Below are positions 16,837-25,046 of a stretch of DNA of 64,000 nucleotides, one piece after another. Origin of the DNA: Thalassospiraceae bacterium LMO-SO8 (GTDB lineage: Bacteria > Pseudomonadota > Alphaproteobacteria > Rhodospirillales > Casp-alpha2); assembly GCA_031655335.1 (NCBI GenBank), contig CP134226.1, positions 682,001 to 746,000 of the forward strand, given 5' to 3'. Under the pieces are notes generated by a model, which was not told the DNA's origin, made no database searches, and worked only from the letters and a program-made list of their open reading frames with translations. Both the position numbers and the translations under genes were made by a program. Positions within the stretch are counted from its first letter, which is position 1, and the number at the start of each line of letters is the position of its first letter.

Positions 16837-19332
16837 ATGGGTCCTGTTGCGCGCGCTGCCGCGATCATTCTAGCCCTCGCCGGGGGAGGAGCGTTCGCGG
16901 TTCCGGCTGTGCGGGCCCAGCCCTCCTCGGAATCTCCCACCGTACCGGCGGCGCAAAGCCTGATTATCCCGCTGTTCGTCAACGGCCGATTCCAACGGGA
17001 ATTGCGCGCGCTGATCCCGGGGAAAGGGGAGGCCCTGCGGTTCGAGGCCAAGGTTTTCATCGCCGTCGCCGAACGCGGCCTGCGCGAAGACCTGATCGCC
17101 GATCTGACCTATCGCACCAACGCCCAGGGTTTCCTGTCGATCGACGACCTGCGGGCGATCGGCCTGGAAGCCACCTTCGATGTGGCGCAGTTGCGCCTGG
17201 CGGTACAGGTGCCGTTCGACCTGTTACGCCCGCAGCTCATCGAATTGCAGCGGCGCGCGCCGTCGCCGAACGCCGACCCCCTGATTCAGCCGGACGGCTT
17301 CAGCGCCTTCGTCAACGCCCGCGGCACGTTGGAATACATCCACGAAATCCAATCCACCGACACGGGGCCGGGCGGCCAGCCGCTGTTCGTCAATTTCGAC
17401 GGCGCCTTCAACCCCGGCCCCTTCGTCGTGGAATGGGCCGCGACCTATGATCAGGATCGCGACTATCGCTGGCAGCGCAACGACATCAGCGCCGTGTTCG
17501 ACCAACCGGAAAACGCCTGGCGCACGCGGATCGGCGATCTGTCCTACCCAACCACCGGATTTCAAAGCTTCGTCGCCGCAGGCGGCATCACCTTCGCCAA
17601 GAACTTCGACCTGCAGCCCTATCGCGTAACCCAGCCGACCGTGCGCGGCAGCTTCCTACTGAAGCAGGAATCGAAGGTCGAGGTCCTGGTCAACAACGTC
17701 GTGATCCGTACGCTCCGCCTGCAGCCGGGCCCTTACGATATCCGCGATTTCCCCATGCGGTCCGGCATCAACGACGCCAAGCTGCGCATCACCGACGCCG
17801 CGGGGCAGGTGCAGGTCATCGACTATCCCACCGTGGTCGACAGCACCTTGTTGGCCCCGGGCGAGCACGAGTTTTCCTATTCCCTCGGTTTCCCATCGGC
17901 GACACGAAACGGCTTCCGGCGCTATGACGGCGCCCTGGGCGCCCTGTCCCTGTTCCACCGCCTCGGTCTCAGCGACAACCTGACCTTGGGCGCCAATTTT
18001 CAGGGCAATCACCTGCAGCAGATGGCGGGGGCGGAGGCGGTGTGGGCGATGTTCCTGGGCGTCGTCGACGTCGACGTGGGCTGGTCGCGGGCCGACGGCT
18101 ACGCCGGCGCCCCGGCTGCGCGTCTCGGCTTTCGCCGCGAGGACCATACCCGGACGCACGCCTGGCAGCGCGTATGGAGCCTGTCGATGGAATTCAAGGG
18201 CGAGGACTTCGCCCCCCTGGGCACCACGGCGCCGGCCAACAATATCGCCTGGGATTTCACCGCGCGGGTCAGCCAGCAGTTTCCCCACGGCATCAGCGTC
18301 GGCATCGGCGGAACCTACCAGATCGGGCGCGAAAGCCGGCGCAACACGGATAACCAGAACATCGTCATCTCCAAGTCCTGGGACAGCGGCGTCACCGCCA
18401 ACCTGCACCTGGACCGCGAACGCAAGACCGACGGCGATGCCGAGGCGACGGTATTCGTATCGCTCAACATTCCGCTTTTCGACAACCGCCAGAAACTGAC
18501 CCTGAGCCACGACAGCGACGGACGCACCAGCCGCCTGCAATGGGAGCGCAATTCATCCCAGGCGGTCGGCGGCGTCGATGCCGACGTGGCGGTGGAACGC
18601 AACATCGACACTTACGACCTTTCGGGCGAACTGGCCTATACGGGCGAGCGCGGACGGGCAACGCTGAGCCACGATATCACCACGCCGCGCACCGAGGGCA
18701 ACGGCCCCCTGCGCGACCGGCGTTCCAATCTGCGCCTGGAAACCGGCCTGGTATACGCCGGCGGGCGGTTCGGACTGGGCCGGCCGGTATCGGAGGCCTT
18801 CGCCCTGTTGGCGCCGCACCCGACGCTGCGGGGCCAAAAAATCGGCGTCAACCCGTCAGGCGGCACGCACGCCGCCAGCATCGATCCCTGGGGCAATGCG
18901 GTGCTGCCGGAACTGGGTGCCTACCGCCAGGCGGTGGCGGAAATCGATGCCCCCGACGTGCCGCAAGGCCTGGAGATCGGACCGCATCGATACCGGCTGC
19001 TGCCTGCCTACAAGAGCGGTATACTGATTTCGGTCGGCACCGGCGCCACCGTCTTCGTGCTGGGCAACGTGACCGACATCGACGGCAAGCCGGTCACCCT
19101 TGCCGCGGCGGAGATCGTTTCGCGCGACCGGCCCGAGGCCGAACCCATCCTGACCTTCACCAATCGGTCCGGACGTTTCGCGGCCGAGGGCCTTCGCCCC
19201 GGCAAGTACCTGCTGCGCCTTTACGCAACGCCGGACCTGCCGATCGCGTTCGAGGTGCCGGAAGACACCATCGGCCGGTTCGATCTGGGCAACCTGCAAC
19301 GGCCCGCCGCCCCCGGCGGCGCGGGCCGCTAA
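16837..19332 (+). CDS. Outer-membrane fimbrial usher (FimD/PapC/CsuD-like)
   Basis: The 831-residue protein has a signal peptide ending near VRAQP, an N-terminal chaperone-binding domain (about 40-150), a large beta-barrel with a plug region (VEVLVNNVVIRTLRLQPGPYDIRDFP near 285-310 is the usual usher hallmark) and a C-terminal carboxypeptidase-like domain (NVTDIDGKPVTLAAAEIV, then LRPGKYLLRLY). It forms the pore for pilus assembly at the outer membrane. ATG 16837 is preceded directly by TTG with no strong ribosome site, so expression may depend on coupling to the chaperone gene 46 bp upstream. Complete, with no frameshift. Confidence 0.9.
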   Translation: MGPVARAAAIILALAGGGAFAVPAVRAQPSSESPTVPAAQSLIIPLFVNGRFQRELRALIPGKGEALRFEAKVFIAVAERGLREDLIADLTYRTNAQGFLSIDDLRAIGLEATFDVAQLRLAVQVPFDLLRPQLIELQRRAPSPNADPLIQPDGFSAFVNARGTLEYIHEIQSTDTGPGGQPLFVNFDGAFNPGPFVVEWAATYDQDRDYRWQRNDISAVFDQPENAWRTRIGDLSYPTTGFQSFVAAGGITFAKNFDLQPYRVTQPTVRGSFLLKQESKVEVLVNNVVIRTLRLQPGPYDIRDFPMRSGINDAKLRITDAAGQVQVIDYPTVVDSTLLAPGEHEFSYSLGFPSATRNGFRRYDGALGALSLFHRLGLSDNLTLGANFQGNHLQQMAGAEAVWAMFLGVVDVDVGWSRADGYAGAPAARLGFRREDHTRTHAWQRVWSLSMEFKGEDFAPLGTTAPANNIAWDFTARVSQQFPHGISVGIGGTYQIGRESRRNTDNQNIVISKSWDSGVTANLHLDRERKTDGDAEATVFVSLNIPLFDNRQKLTLSHDSDGRTSRLQWERNSSQAVGGVDADVAVERNIDTYDLSGELAYTGERGRATLSHDITTPRTEGNGPLRDRRSNLRLETGLVYAGGRFGLGRPVSEAFALLAPHPTLRGQKIGVNPSGGTHAASIDPWGNAVLPELGAYRQAVAEIDAPDVPQGLEIGPHRYRLLPAYKSGILISVGTGATVFVLGNVTDIDGKPVTLAAAEIVSRDRPEAEPILTFTNRSGRFAAEGLRPGKYLLRLYATPDLPIAFEVPEDTIGRFDLGNLQRPAAPGGAGR

Positions 19333-19348
19333 CGACATCGAGGTCCAC

Positions 19349-20278
19349 ATGCGCCTTCGCTTCCTTGCCGCCGCCGTCCTGATCCTCTGCCTGCTGCCCC
19401 TGTCGGCCCAGGCATTCTGCGACATGCATCTGCGCAACCTGAGCAACATCACCTTCCGCGGCAGCAACGGCTACGACGTGTTCGCAACGGGAGAGACGGG
19501 ACAGACCGTCTTCGTGCGCGTGCGTCACAGCAAAAGCGACGCCTGTTCCTATTTTCTGACTTTCTCCCAGGGTCAGTCGGGTTCCTACGACCGTGCCCTC
19601 AGCGGGCCGGGAACGGCGGACCTTCATTATCAACTGTACGATACGCCGTCGAAGTCGAATGTGCTGAAGCAGATTCCCGAGGCGACGTCGTCCGAGGTTC
19701 TGGCCGGCACCTTCACCACCACCGATGCGGAAACGCAGGAGCATTCCTATTACTTCGTCCTGCCGCCCGGCCAGATGGTGAAGGCGGGCGACTATTGGGA
19801 CAACATTACCGTGCGCCTGTACGAAGGCACGCTGTCTTCCTATACCCAGCGCGACCAGTCCTCGTTCTCGGTCGAGGGCGTGGTCAAGAACGCGCTGCAG
19901 ATGTGCGTCGTCGGCTGCGGCGCGCCGTTCGACCCCTTCGCCAAGTCGCGCACCATGGCCTTCGGCGCCCTGCACGCGGGCGACATGCGCGAGGTCGACC
20001 TGCTGGTCCGCGGCAACGTGGATTACGAGGTGATGTTCCGATCCGACAACAAAGGCGTCATGGCGCGGACCAGCGGCCATGGCGAAGTGCCGTATGCCTT
20101 CGCCTTCAACGGCGCCGCGGTGGACCTGACCTCCGGGCACGTCACCGTGGCACTGGGCGGGTCGCCCACCACCATGGACGGCGACCGCTATACCCTTACC
20201 GCCACCATCGGCAACCTTGCGGGCGCGGCGCCCGGCACCTACCAGGACAACATCGCCATCACCGTGCGCTCGCGCTGA
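19349..20278 (+). CDS. Pilus tip protein, SCPU-type two-domain adhesin
   Basis: The 309-residue secreted protein has a signal peptide (LAAAVLILCLLPLSAQA) and two beta-rich halves. The first begins FCDMHLRNLSNITF and has a second Cys in DACSYFLTF. The second begins LQMCVVGC and ends PGTYQDNIAITVRSR, the closing pattern of spore-coat-U (SCPU) domains. A two-domain subunit encoded last after the usher is the arrangement of CsuE-like tip adhesins, so this is the likely surface-binding subunit. Ligand unknown. It follows the usher by 16 bp and ends the operon. Confidence 0.8.
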   Translation: MRLRFLAAAVLILCLLPLSAQAFCDMHLRNLSNITFRGSNGYDVFATGETGQTVFVRVRHSKSDACSYFLTFSQGQSGSYDRALSGPGTADLHYQLYDTPSKSNVLKQIPEATSSEVLAGTFTTTDAETQEHSYYFVLPPGQMVKAGDYWDNITVRLYEGTLSSYTQRDQSSFSVEGVVKNALQMCVVGCGAPFDPFAKSRTMAFGALHAGDMREVDLLVRGNVDYEVMFRSDNKGVMARTSGHGEVPYAFAFNGAAVDLTSGHVTVALGGSPTTMDGDRYTLTATIGNLAGAAPGTYQDNIAITVRSR

Positions 20279-20322
20279 CCGGCGGGCCCTCACCCTCTGA
20301 CTGGTAAAGCAGACGTATAGCC

Positions 20323-21180
20323 ATGAATTTCCTCGACCTTCCCGATCTGCGCCTTCACTACCTGCGCCAGGGCAGCGGCCCGCCGCTCGTGCTCCTGCAC
20401 GGCTGGCCGGAATGGTCGGGGGTGTGGCGCAAGGTCCTGCCGGTTCTCGCCGAACAATTTGACGTCATCGCCCCGGACCTGCGCAATTTCGGCGACAGCC
20501 GCGGGGATGAGGCGCGGGACGTCGCCCATTACGTTTCCGACATCGAGGCCCTGGCCGACGGCCTGGGGCTGGAGCGCTTCGGCATCGTCAGCCACGACAT
20601 CGGCGGCTTCCTGGCTCAGGACTATGCGCGCAGGCATCCGGACCGTCTGGCGGGCCTGTTCTTTTTCGACTGCCCCCATTTCGGCATCGGCCCGCGCTGG
20701 ACCCAGGGCGGGCAACTGCGGGAAATCTGGTATCAGTCGTTCCATCAGCTGCCGCTGGCGCTTGAGCTGGTGGGGGCGTCGCGCGACAGTTGCCGCGCCT
20801 ATTTCCGGCATTTTCTGCGCCATTGGGCGGGATCGCCCGATGCCTTCGACGGGGCGGCGCTGGAGGAGTGGGTCGATAATTTCCTCAAGCCCGGCAACCT
20901 GGCCGGCGGGTTCCGCTGGTACGCCTGCGCCAACGACCGGCGGCTGAAGGCCATGGAGGCCGGCGGCGAGGACGCGTCGATGATCGAGACCCCCGCCTAT
21001 TCCTTGTGGGGGTCGGCCGACCCCATCCTGCGCGCCGAATGGCAGGACACCCTGACCGGCGTGTTCACGGAAATCCGATTGGAACAGGCCCCCGGGGCCG
21101 GGCATTTCGTCGCCTGGGAAAGCCCCGATCTGGCCAACGCCCGTATCATCGGGTTCTTCCAGAAATGCTCCGCCCGCTGA
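20323..21180 (+). CDS. Alpha/beta hydrolase, epoxide hydrolase-like
   Basis: The 285-residue enzyme has the oxyanion motif HGWPEW near residue 27 and the nucleophile elbow VSHDIGG near 91, where the nucleophile is Asp as in epoxide hydrolases and haloalkane dehalogenases. The acid is in GSADP (near 230) and the His in AGHFVAWE (near 265). The HGxP motif favours an epoxide hydrolase-like or fluoroacetate-dehalogenase-like reaction. It stands alone between the pilus operon and a convergent PAS gene six bases away. Fold and nucleophile are seen directly; the substrate is not known. Confidence 0.85.
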   Translation: MNFLDLPDLRLHYLRQGSGPPLVLLHGWPEWSGVWRKVLPVLAEQFDVIAPDLRNFGDSRGDEARDVAHYVSDIEALADGLGLERFGIVSHDIGGFLAQDYARRHPDRLAGLFFFDCPHFGIGPRWTQGGQLREIWYQSFHQLPLALELVGASRDSCRAYFRHFLRHWAGSPDAFDGAALEEWVDNFLKPGNLAGGFRWYACANDRRLKAMEAGGEDASMIETPAYSLWGSADPILRAEWQDTLTGVFTEIRLEQAPGAGHFVAWESPDLANARIIGFFQKCSAR

Positions 21181-21186
21181 TGCGGG

Positions 21187-21711
21187 CTATTCGTCCCCGA
21201 ACCGATCGACGCAGGCCGCCAGACGGCTGACGGCGCCGTCGTCGAACAGCGGCAGGACCAGACGCTCAAAGCGCCCGGAAACGCCCGATCCCTGCCAGAT
21301 CCCCATGGTCAGCATGGGCACGGCCTGTTCCGTGCACATCACGTAGGATTCGATAAGCTGGTCGCCGGAATAATAGCGGGGCGCCGCGTCGGCGAACGTG
21401 CCCGTGTGGTCGCCGAGGCCGCGCAGGCGCCGGTATTCGACGATCCGGGTGCCGACATAGCGGTACCTGTGGCGGAGCCGCCCGCTGGCATCGCGCATCA
21501 CGTCGAGCAGCAGCAGGCTGGGCGCCAGTCTGTAGATGTCCATGGGCGAAAAATCGTCTGCGCGGGGCATTCCCGCGCCTTCGGCCAGTCCACGCCAATA
21601 GGCATGGAGCGCGCGGGACGTCCGGCCGGCCATGGGCATCAGGTTGGGGGCCGTCGTCTCGGGGACAACGTCGTACCGACGGGGATCTGGGTCGGGGAAC
21701 AGACCGGACAT
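21187..21711 (-). CDS. PAS_5 domain protein
   Basis: The 174-residue protein matches the PAS_5 (DUF1488-like naming aside, a stand-alone PAS) group common in Alphaproteobacteria: HAYWRGLAEGAGMPRADDFSPMDIYRLAPSLLLLDV, seen as RADDFSPMDI, LLLLDV, and RHRYRYVGTRIVEYR. No output domain follows, so it probably acts as a small-ligand or partner-binding module. One unusual Cys is in VMCTEQ. It is divergent from the dioxygenase gene. The 233-bp divergent gap shows no clear operator apart from a small GGCGCAAGCGCC palindrome near 21870. Confidence 0.75.
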   Translation of the reverse strand: MSGLFPDPDPRRYDVVPETTAPNLMPMAGRTSRALHAYWRGLAEGAGMPRADDFSPMDIYRLAPSLLLLDVMRDASGRLRHRYRYVGTRIVEYRRLRGLGDHTGTFADAAPRYYSGDQLIESYVMCTEQAVPMLTMGIWQGSGVSGRFERLVLPLFDDGAVSRLAACVDRFGDE

Positions 21712-21944
21712 GCAGGGTTTCGAAACGGCTAATTGAAAGGTCGACGAAAAAATCTGCGTCCAGTTAACGTTGTTTCACTTGTCCCGGCAATAGGTCCAAA
21801 GTCCATACCGAAATCTTCCGGGCACTTAGAAAAGCTCCACCCCGCCATGAGGTTTCGTCAATGGCGGCGGCGGCGCAAGCGCCCTATCATTCCGTGCAGA
21901 AACGCGGAAAACCGCGCCCACATCGGTCTTGGGAGGCCCCCGCC

Positions 21945-22802
21945 ATGCTCGATCGCGCACAACTGTCCGTGCAGCCCCTGGACGCCGCCGTGGGGGCCCA
22001 AGTCACCGGCGTCGATCTGTCGCAGCCGCCGGACGCGGAAACGGCGGCGGCGATCACCGAGGCGCTCGGCATCCACGGCGTCCTGGTCTTCCCCGACCAG
22101 CACCTGACGCCGGAACAACAGGTCACCTTCAGCCGCATCTTCGGCCCCGTGGAAATCAACCACAACGCCGCCCGTTACGGCCTGGGCGGCAGCCCGGAGC
22201 TTTACGTCATCTCCAACGTCACCGTGGACGGCAAGCCCGTCGGCTCCGCCCGGGCCGGCGAGGAATGGCATTCGGACATGTGCTATGCCCGGAACCCGGC
22301 ATTGGCGACCATGCTCTATGCCCGCGAGGTGCCGGTGCTGCACGGCCTGACCCTGGGCGACACGGGTTTCGCCAACGCCGCCGCCGCCTTCGACGCGTTG
22401 CCGGATGAAATGCAGGCCTTCCTGCGGGGCAAGCGGGCCATCTTCGATTTCACGGGCCGCAAGCGCCCGGTAAAACCCAGCGCCGAAGCCATCGCCCAAT
22501 ACCCGCCCGTGGACCATCCCATCGTGCGCCGCCATCCGCGCACGGGCCGGGAAAGCCTTTACGTCAACCACGACGACTGCACCGGCATCGTCGGCATGGA
22601 CGATCACGAGGCGCGCAACCTGATCAACGCGCTATCCGAACACGTGGTGCGGCCGGAATTCGTCTACCGCCATCAATGGCAGGTCGACCAATTGGTGGTG
22701 TGGGACAACTGCACGGTACAGCACAAGGCGATCCTGGATTACGACCAGCCGCAGCGCCGCCTGTTATGGCGCACCACCATCCGGGGGCCGGTGCCGGTTT
22801 AG
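21945..22802 (+). CDS. TauD/TfdA-family Fe(II)/2-oxoglutarate dioxygenase
   Basis: The 285-residue enzyme has the iron-binding motif EWHSDMCY (His-x-Asp near 107-109), a distal His in CTVQHKAILDY and the 2-oxoglutarate Arg in RRLLWRTTI. Members hydroxylate small acids such as taurine or 2,4-D with release of CO2. The opening VQPLDAAVGAQVTGVDL is typical. ATG 21945 follows GGGAGG by eight bases; the frame is open further upstream but lacks a ribosome site. It ends at a hairpin repeat shared with the convergent LysR gene. The substrate cannot be told from sequence. Confidence 0.88.
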   Translation: MLDRAQLSVQPLDAAVGAQVTGVDLSQPPDAETAAAITEALGIHGVLVFPDQHLTPEQQVTFSRIFGPVEINHNAARYGLGGSPELYVISNVTVDGKPVGSARAGEEWHSDMCYARNPALATMLYAREVPVLHGLTLGDTGFANAAAAFDALPDEMQAFLRGKRAIFDFTGRKRPVKPSAEAIAQYPPVDHPIVRRHPRTGRESLYVNHDDCTGIVGMDDHEARNLINALSEHVVRPEFVYRHQWQVDQLVVWDNCTVQHKAILDYDQPQRRLLWRTTIRGPVPV

Positions 22803-22812
22803 GCCTGCGACA

Positions 22813-22919
22813 CCCCCTCACCCGACCTCTCCCCCAAGGGGGAGAGGGGAAGGTTGTCGCGGTCGCTCGGCGGGAGTCCCCTCGCCCCCGGCACGGGGGA
22901 GAGGGGCAGGGTGAGGGGG
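22813..22919. repeat. REPIN-like dispersed repeat, copy 1
   Basis: The 107-bp element has an 11-bp perfect terminal inverted repeat (CCCCCTCACCC with GGGTGAGGGGG) that encloses two hairpins: CCTCTCCCCC-AA-style near 22826-22847 and CCCCTCGCCCCC/GGGGGAGAGGGG near 22879-22906. It fills the gap between two convergent genes and could act as a bidirectional terminator. A second copy lies at 47798-47894 and a fragment at about 39680-39701. Confidence 0.75.
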
Positions 22920-23816
22920 CTAAAGCCCCTTGGCCGACTGACGCAGCAGGTCGCGAAACGCCAGGGCGGCGGGGCTGAGGGCGCGGTCGCGGGCCTGGAT
23001 GACGGAGATCCGCCGCGTCAGGTCCACGTCGGCCACGGGCAGAAGCGTCAACCCCCGCATGTCGAGCACCCGGGCGACCAGCCCGGCGACCAGGCCGACC
23101 CCGACCCCTTCCTTGACCAGATTGACCAGGGTCAGGGCGTAGCGGGTCATGAACACAGGCGCGTAGTCGACGCCCGCATTCTCGAAGGCGCGCCGCGTAT
23201 AGGCCCAGGCGGCCGATTCCGGCGGCATGGAAATCAGCCGTTCGGCACCGATCTCGGCCAAGGTCACGGAACCCCGTTCGGCCAGGGGATGGTCCTCGCG
23301 CACCGCCAGCATGACCGTGTCGGTCAGCAGCGGTTCGACGATGAACGGCGTTTCGTCGCCGACGAAGGGCGAGACCGCGAGGTCCACGTCGCCGCGGCTG
23401 ACCCGGTCCATGACCTGGCCGAAAAAATCGTCGTGGAGAATCACCTCGATCCCCGGATGGCGGCGCCGGAAATCGCCGATCACGCGCGGCAGGAAGGCCG
23501 CCGCCGCCGAAGGCGAGGCCCCGACCGTGACCCGGCCGCGCCCCAGATGCGCTTCCTCGCGGAATTCGCGCAGCAGGGCGCGGGTTTCCAGCACCATGCG
23601 CTCGACCCGGCCGCGCAGACGCTCGCCCGCCTCGGTGATGGCGACGCGCCGGGTCGTGCGGTCGAACAGGCGCACGCCCAGAACAGCCTCCAAATGTCGG
23701 ATGCGGGCGGAGATCGTCGGCTGCGACACGCCCAGCGTCTGCGCCGCCTGCCGGAAGCTTCCGGTTTCGGCCACGGCGACGAAGGCGTCGAGATCGGCGG
23801 GTGATAGATTAATCAT
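22920..23816 (-). CDS. LysR-family transcriptional regulator
   Basis: The 298-residue regulator has an N-terminal helix-turn-helix (FRQAAQTLGVSQPTISARIRHLE, in parts FRQAAQTLG and SQPTISARI, about 20-45) and a LysR substrate-binding domain from about 90. It is divergent from the dioxygenase at 23931 and is its likely regulator. A perfect inverted repeat, TGATAGAT-N11-ATCTATCA, overlaps its own start codon, so binding there would block its own transcription or translation start. The inducer is presumably the dioxygenase substrate or product, unknown. Confidence 0.9.
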   Translation of the reverse strand: MINLSPADLDAFVAVAETGSFRQAAQTLGVSQPTISARIRHLEAVLGVRLFDRTTRRVAITEAGERLRGRVERMVLETRALLREFREEAHLGRGRVTVGASPSAAAAFLPRVIGDFRRRHPGIEVILHDDFFGQVMDRVSRGDVDLAVSPFVGDETPFIVEPLLTDTVMLAVREDHPLAERGSVTLAEIGAERLISMPPESAAWAYTRRAFENAGVDYAPVFMTRYALTLVNLVKEGVGVGLVAGLVARVLDMRGLTLLPVADVDLTRRISVIQARDRALSPAALAFRDLLRQSAKGL

Positions 23817-23876
23817 AATTATCTATCAGTTTATATAATCATCGTATTTTTCTTTCAATGAGATTGCCGATAGATT
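23802..23876. promoter_or_regulatory. LysR-type operator with three half-sites
   Basis: TGATAGAT (23802-23809) and ATCTATCA (23821-23828) form a perfect 8-bp inverted repeat with an 11-bp spacer. A third half-site, GATAGATT, lies at 23869-23876 toward the dioxygenase gene. The paired site covers the regulator's start codon (23814-23816), and the third is placed like an activation half-site. The stretch is strikingly AT-rich compared with its surroundings. Confidence 0.65.
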
Positions 23877-23930
23877 GGCCGCGTTCTCACCGGGGCGCGA
23901 ACGGCCCCGCCCGAATCAGGAGCCCGACCG

Positions 23931-25046
23931 ATGACCTTCCCCCGTGTTGACAGCCCCGCCGCCTGGCGCGTTTCCGAAATCGAACAGGACAAGACCTGGA
24001 TCTTCCGCCTGGACGACGCGGCGCGGGGGCAGCTTGTCCAGGCCGTAAAGGCGGCGTTCGACGCGGACCGGCCCCTGTTCGATTACCGGCGCGGCGACAT
24101 CGACCTGGGCACAGCGCGCGACGTCATCGCCGCCGCCATGATGGAGGCCCATGCGGGGCGCGGCATCGCCCTGGTCAAGGGCCTGCCCCGCGACGAGGTC
24201 ACGGAACAGGAATTCCGTTTCATGAACTGGGCCATCGGCCTGCATTTCGGCGTCGCCCGGCCCCAGGGCATCAAGTCGCAGTACATTTCCGAAGTGCGCG
24301 CCGTGGGCCATACCTACCGCGCCGCCAACGGGCGCGGCTACAATTCCAACGCCGGGCTGGATTTCCACACGGACGGCTGCGATCTGGTCACCCTCGCCTG
24401 TTTCAACAAGGCGAAGTCGGGCGGCCAGAGCATGGTGTCGTCCAGCATCACCGCCTGGAACATCCTGCTGGCCGAACGCCCGGATTTGGCCGAGATCGCC
24501 TGCCAGCCGTTCTATTTCTCGCGCAACACGGAACAGGCCCCCGACGAGGGCCCCTATTACGGCCAGCCGCTGTTCGACATGGCCGAGGGCCACATGTTCG
24601 GCAAATGGAACCGCAACCGCGTGCGCACGGCCCAGGACATCCCGGGCGTGCCGCAACTGACCGACGCGCAGAAGGAATGCACGGACCTGTTGGACGACAT
24701 CCTGCGCCGCCCGGACGTGATGTTCACCATGTGGCTGGAGCCCGGCGACCTGCAAATCATGAACAACCACGTCATGCTGCATTCGCGCACCCCGTTCGAG
24801 GATTTCGAGGAAGAGGGCCGCCAGCGCCTGCTCTACCGCCTGTGGCTGGCGACGCCCAATTCCCTGCGCCTGCCGGAAAGCTGGGGCGGCTATTTCCGCT
24901 CCATCGAACCGGGCACGGTGCGGGGCGGCATCCGCGGCCATGAATACGACGACGAACGCCTGGCCTTCGAAACCCGTCAGGCCGCCGACCTGGGCATGCC
25001 CGCCCCGGCCAAGGAACGGTTCATTCCCGAACGGCTGGCGTCCTAA
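23931..25046 (+). CDS. TauD/TfdA-family dioxygenase (gamma-butyrobetaine hydroxylase-like)
   Basis: The 371-residue protein carries the iron motif LDFHTDGCD (His/Asp near 145-147), a distal His in NNHVMLHSRTPFED (near 284) and a likely 2-oxoglutarate Arg in RLLYRLWL. The length exceeds plain TauD proteins and the N-terminal part (first 70 residues) is family-specific. It is divergent from a LysR gene and probably under its control. Its stop codon overlaps that of the convergent glutamate-synthase-like gene by four bases. The substrate is unknown. Confidence 0.87.
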   Translation: MTFPRVDSPAAWRVSEIEQDKTWIFRLDDAARGQLVQAVKAAFDADRPLFDYRRGDIDLGTARDVIAAAMMEAHAGRGIALVKGLPRDEVTEQEFRFMNWAIGLHFGVARPQGIKSQYISEVRAVGHTYRAANGRGYNSNAGLDFHTDGCDLVTLACFNKAKSGGQSMVSSSITAWNILLAERPDLAEIACQPFYFSRNTEQAPDEGPYYGQPLFDMAEGHMFGKWNRNRVRTAQDIPGVPQLTDAQKECTDLLDDILRRPDVMFTMWLEPGDLQIMNNHVMLHSRTPFEDFEEEGRQRLLYRLWLATPNSLRLPESWGGYFRSIEPGTVRGGIRGHEYDDERLAFETRQAADLGMPAPAKERFIPERLAS

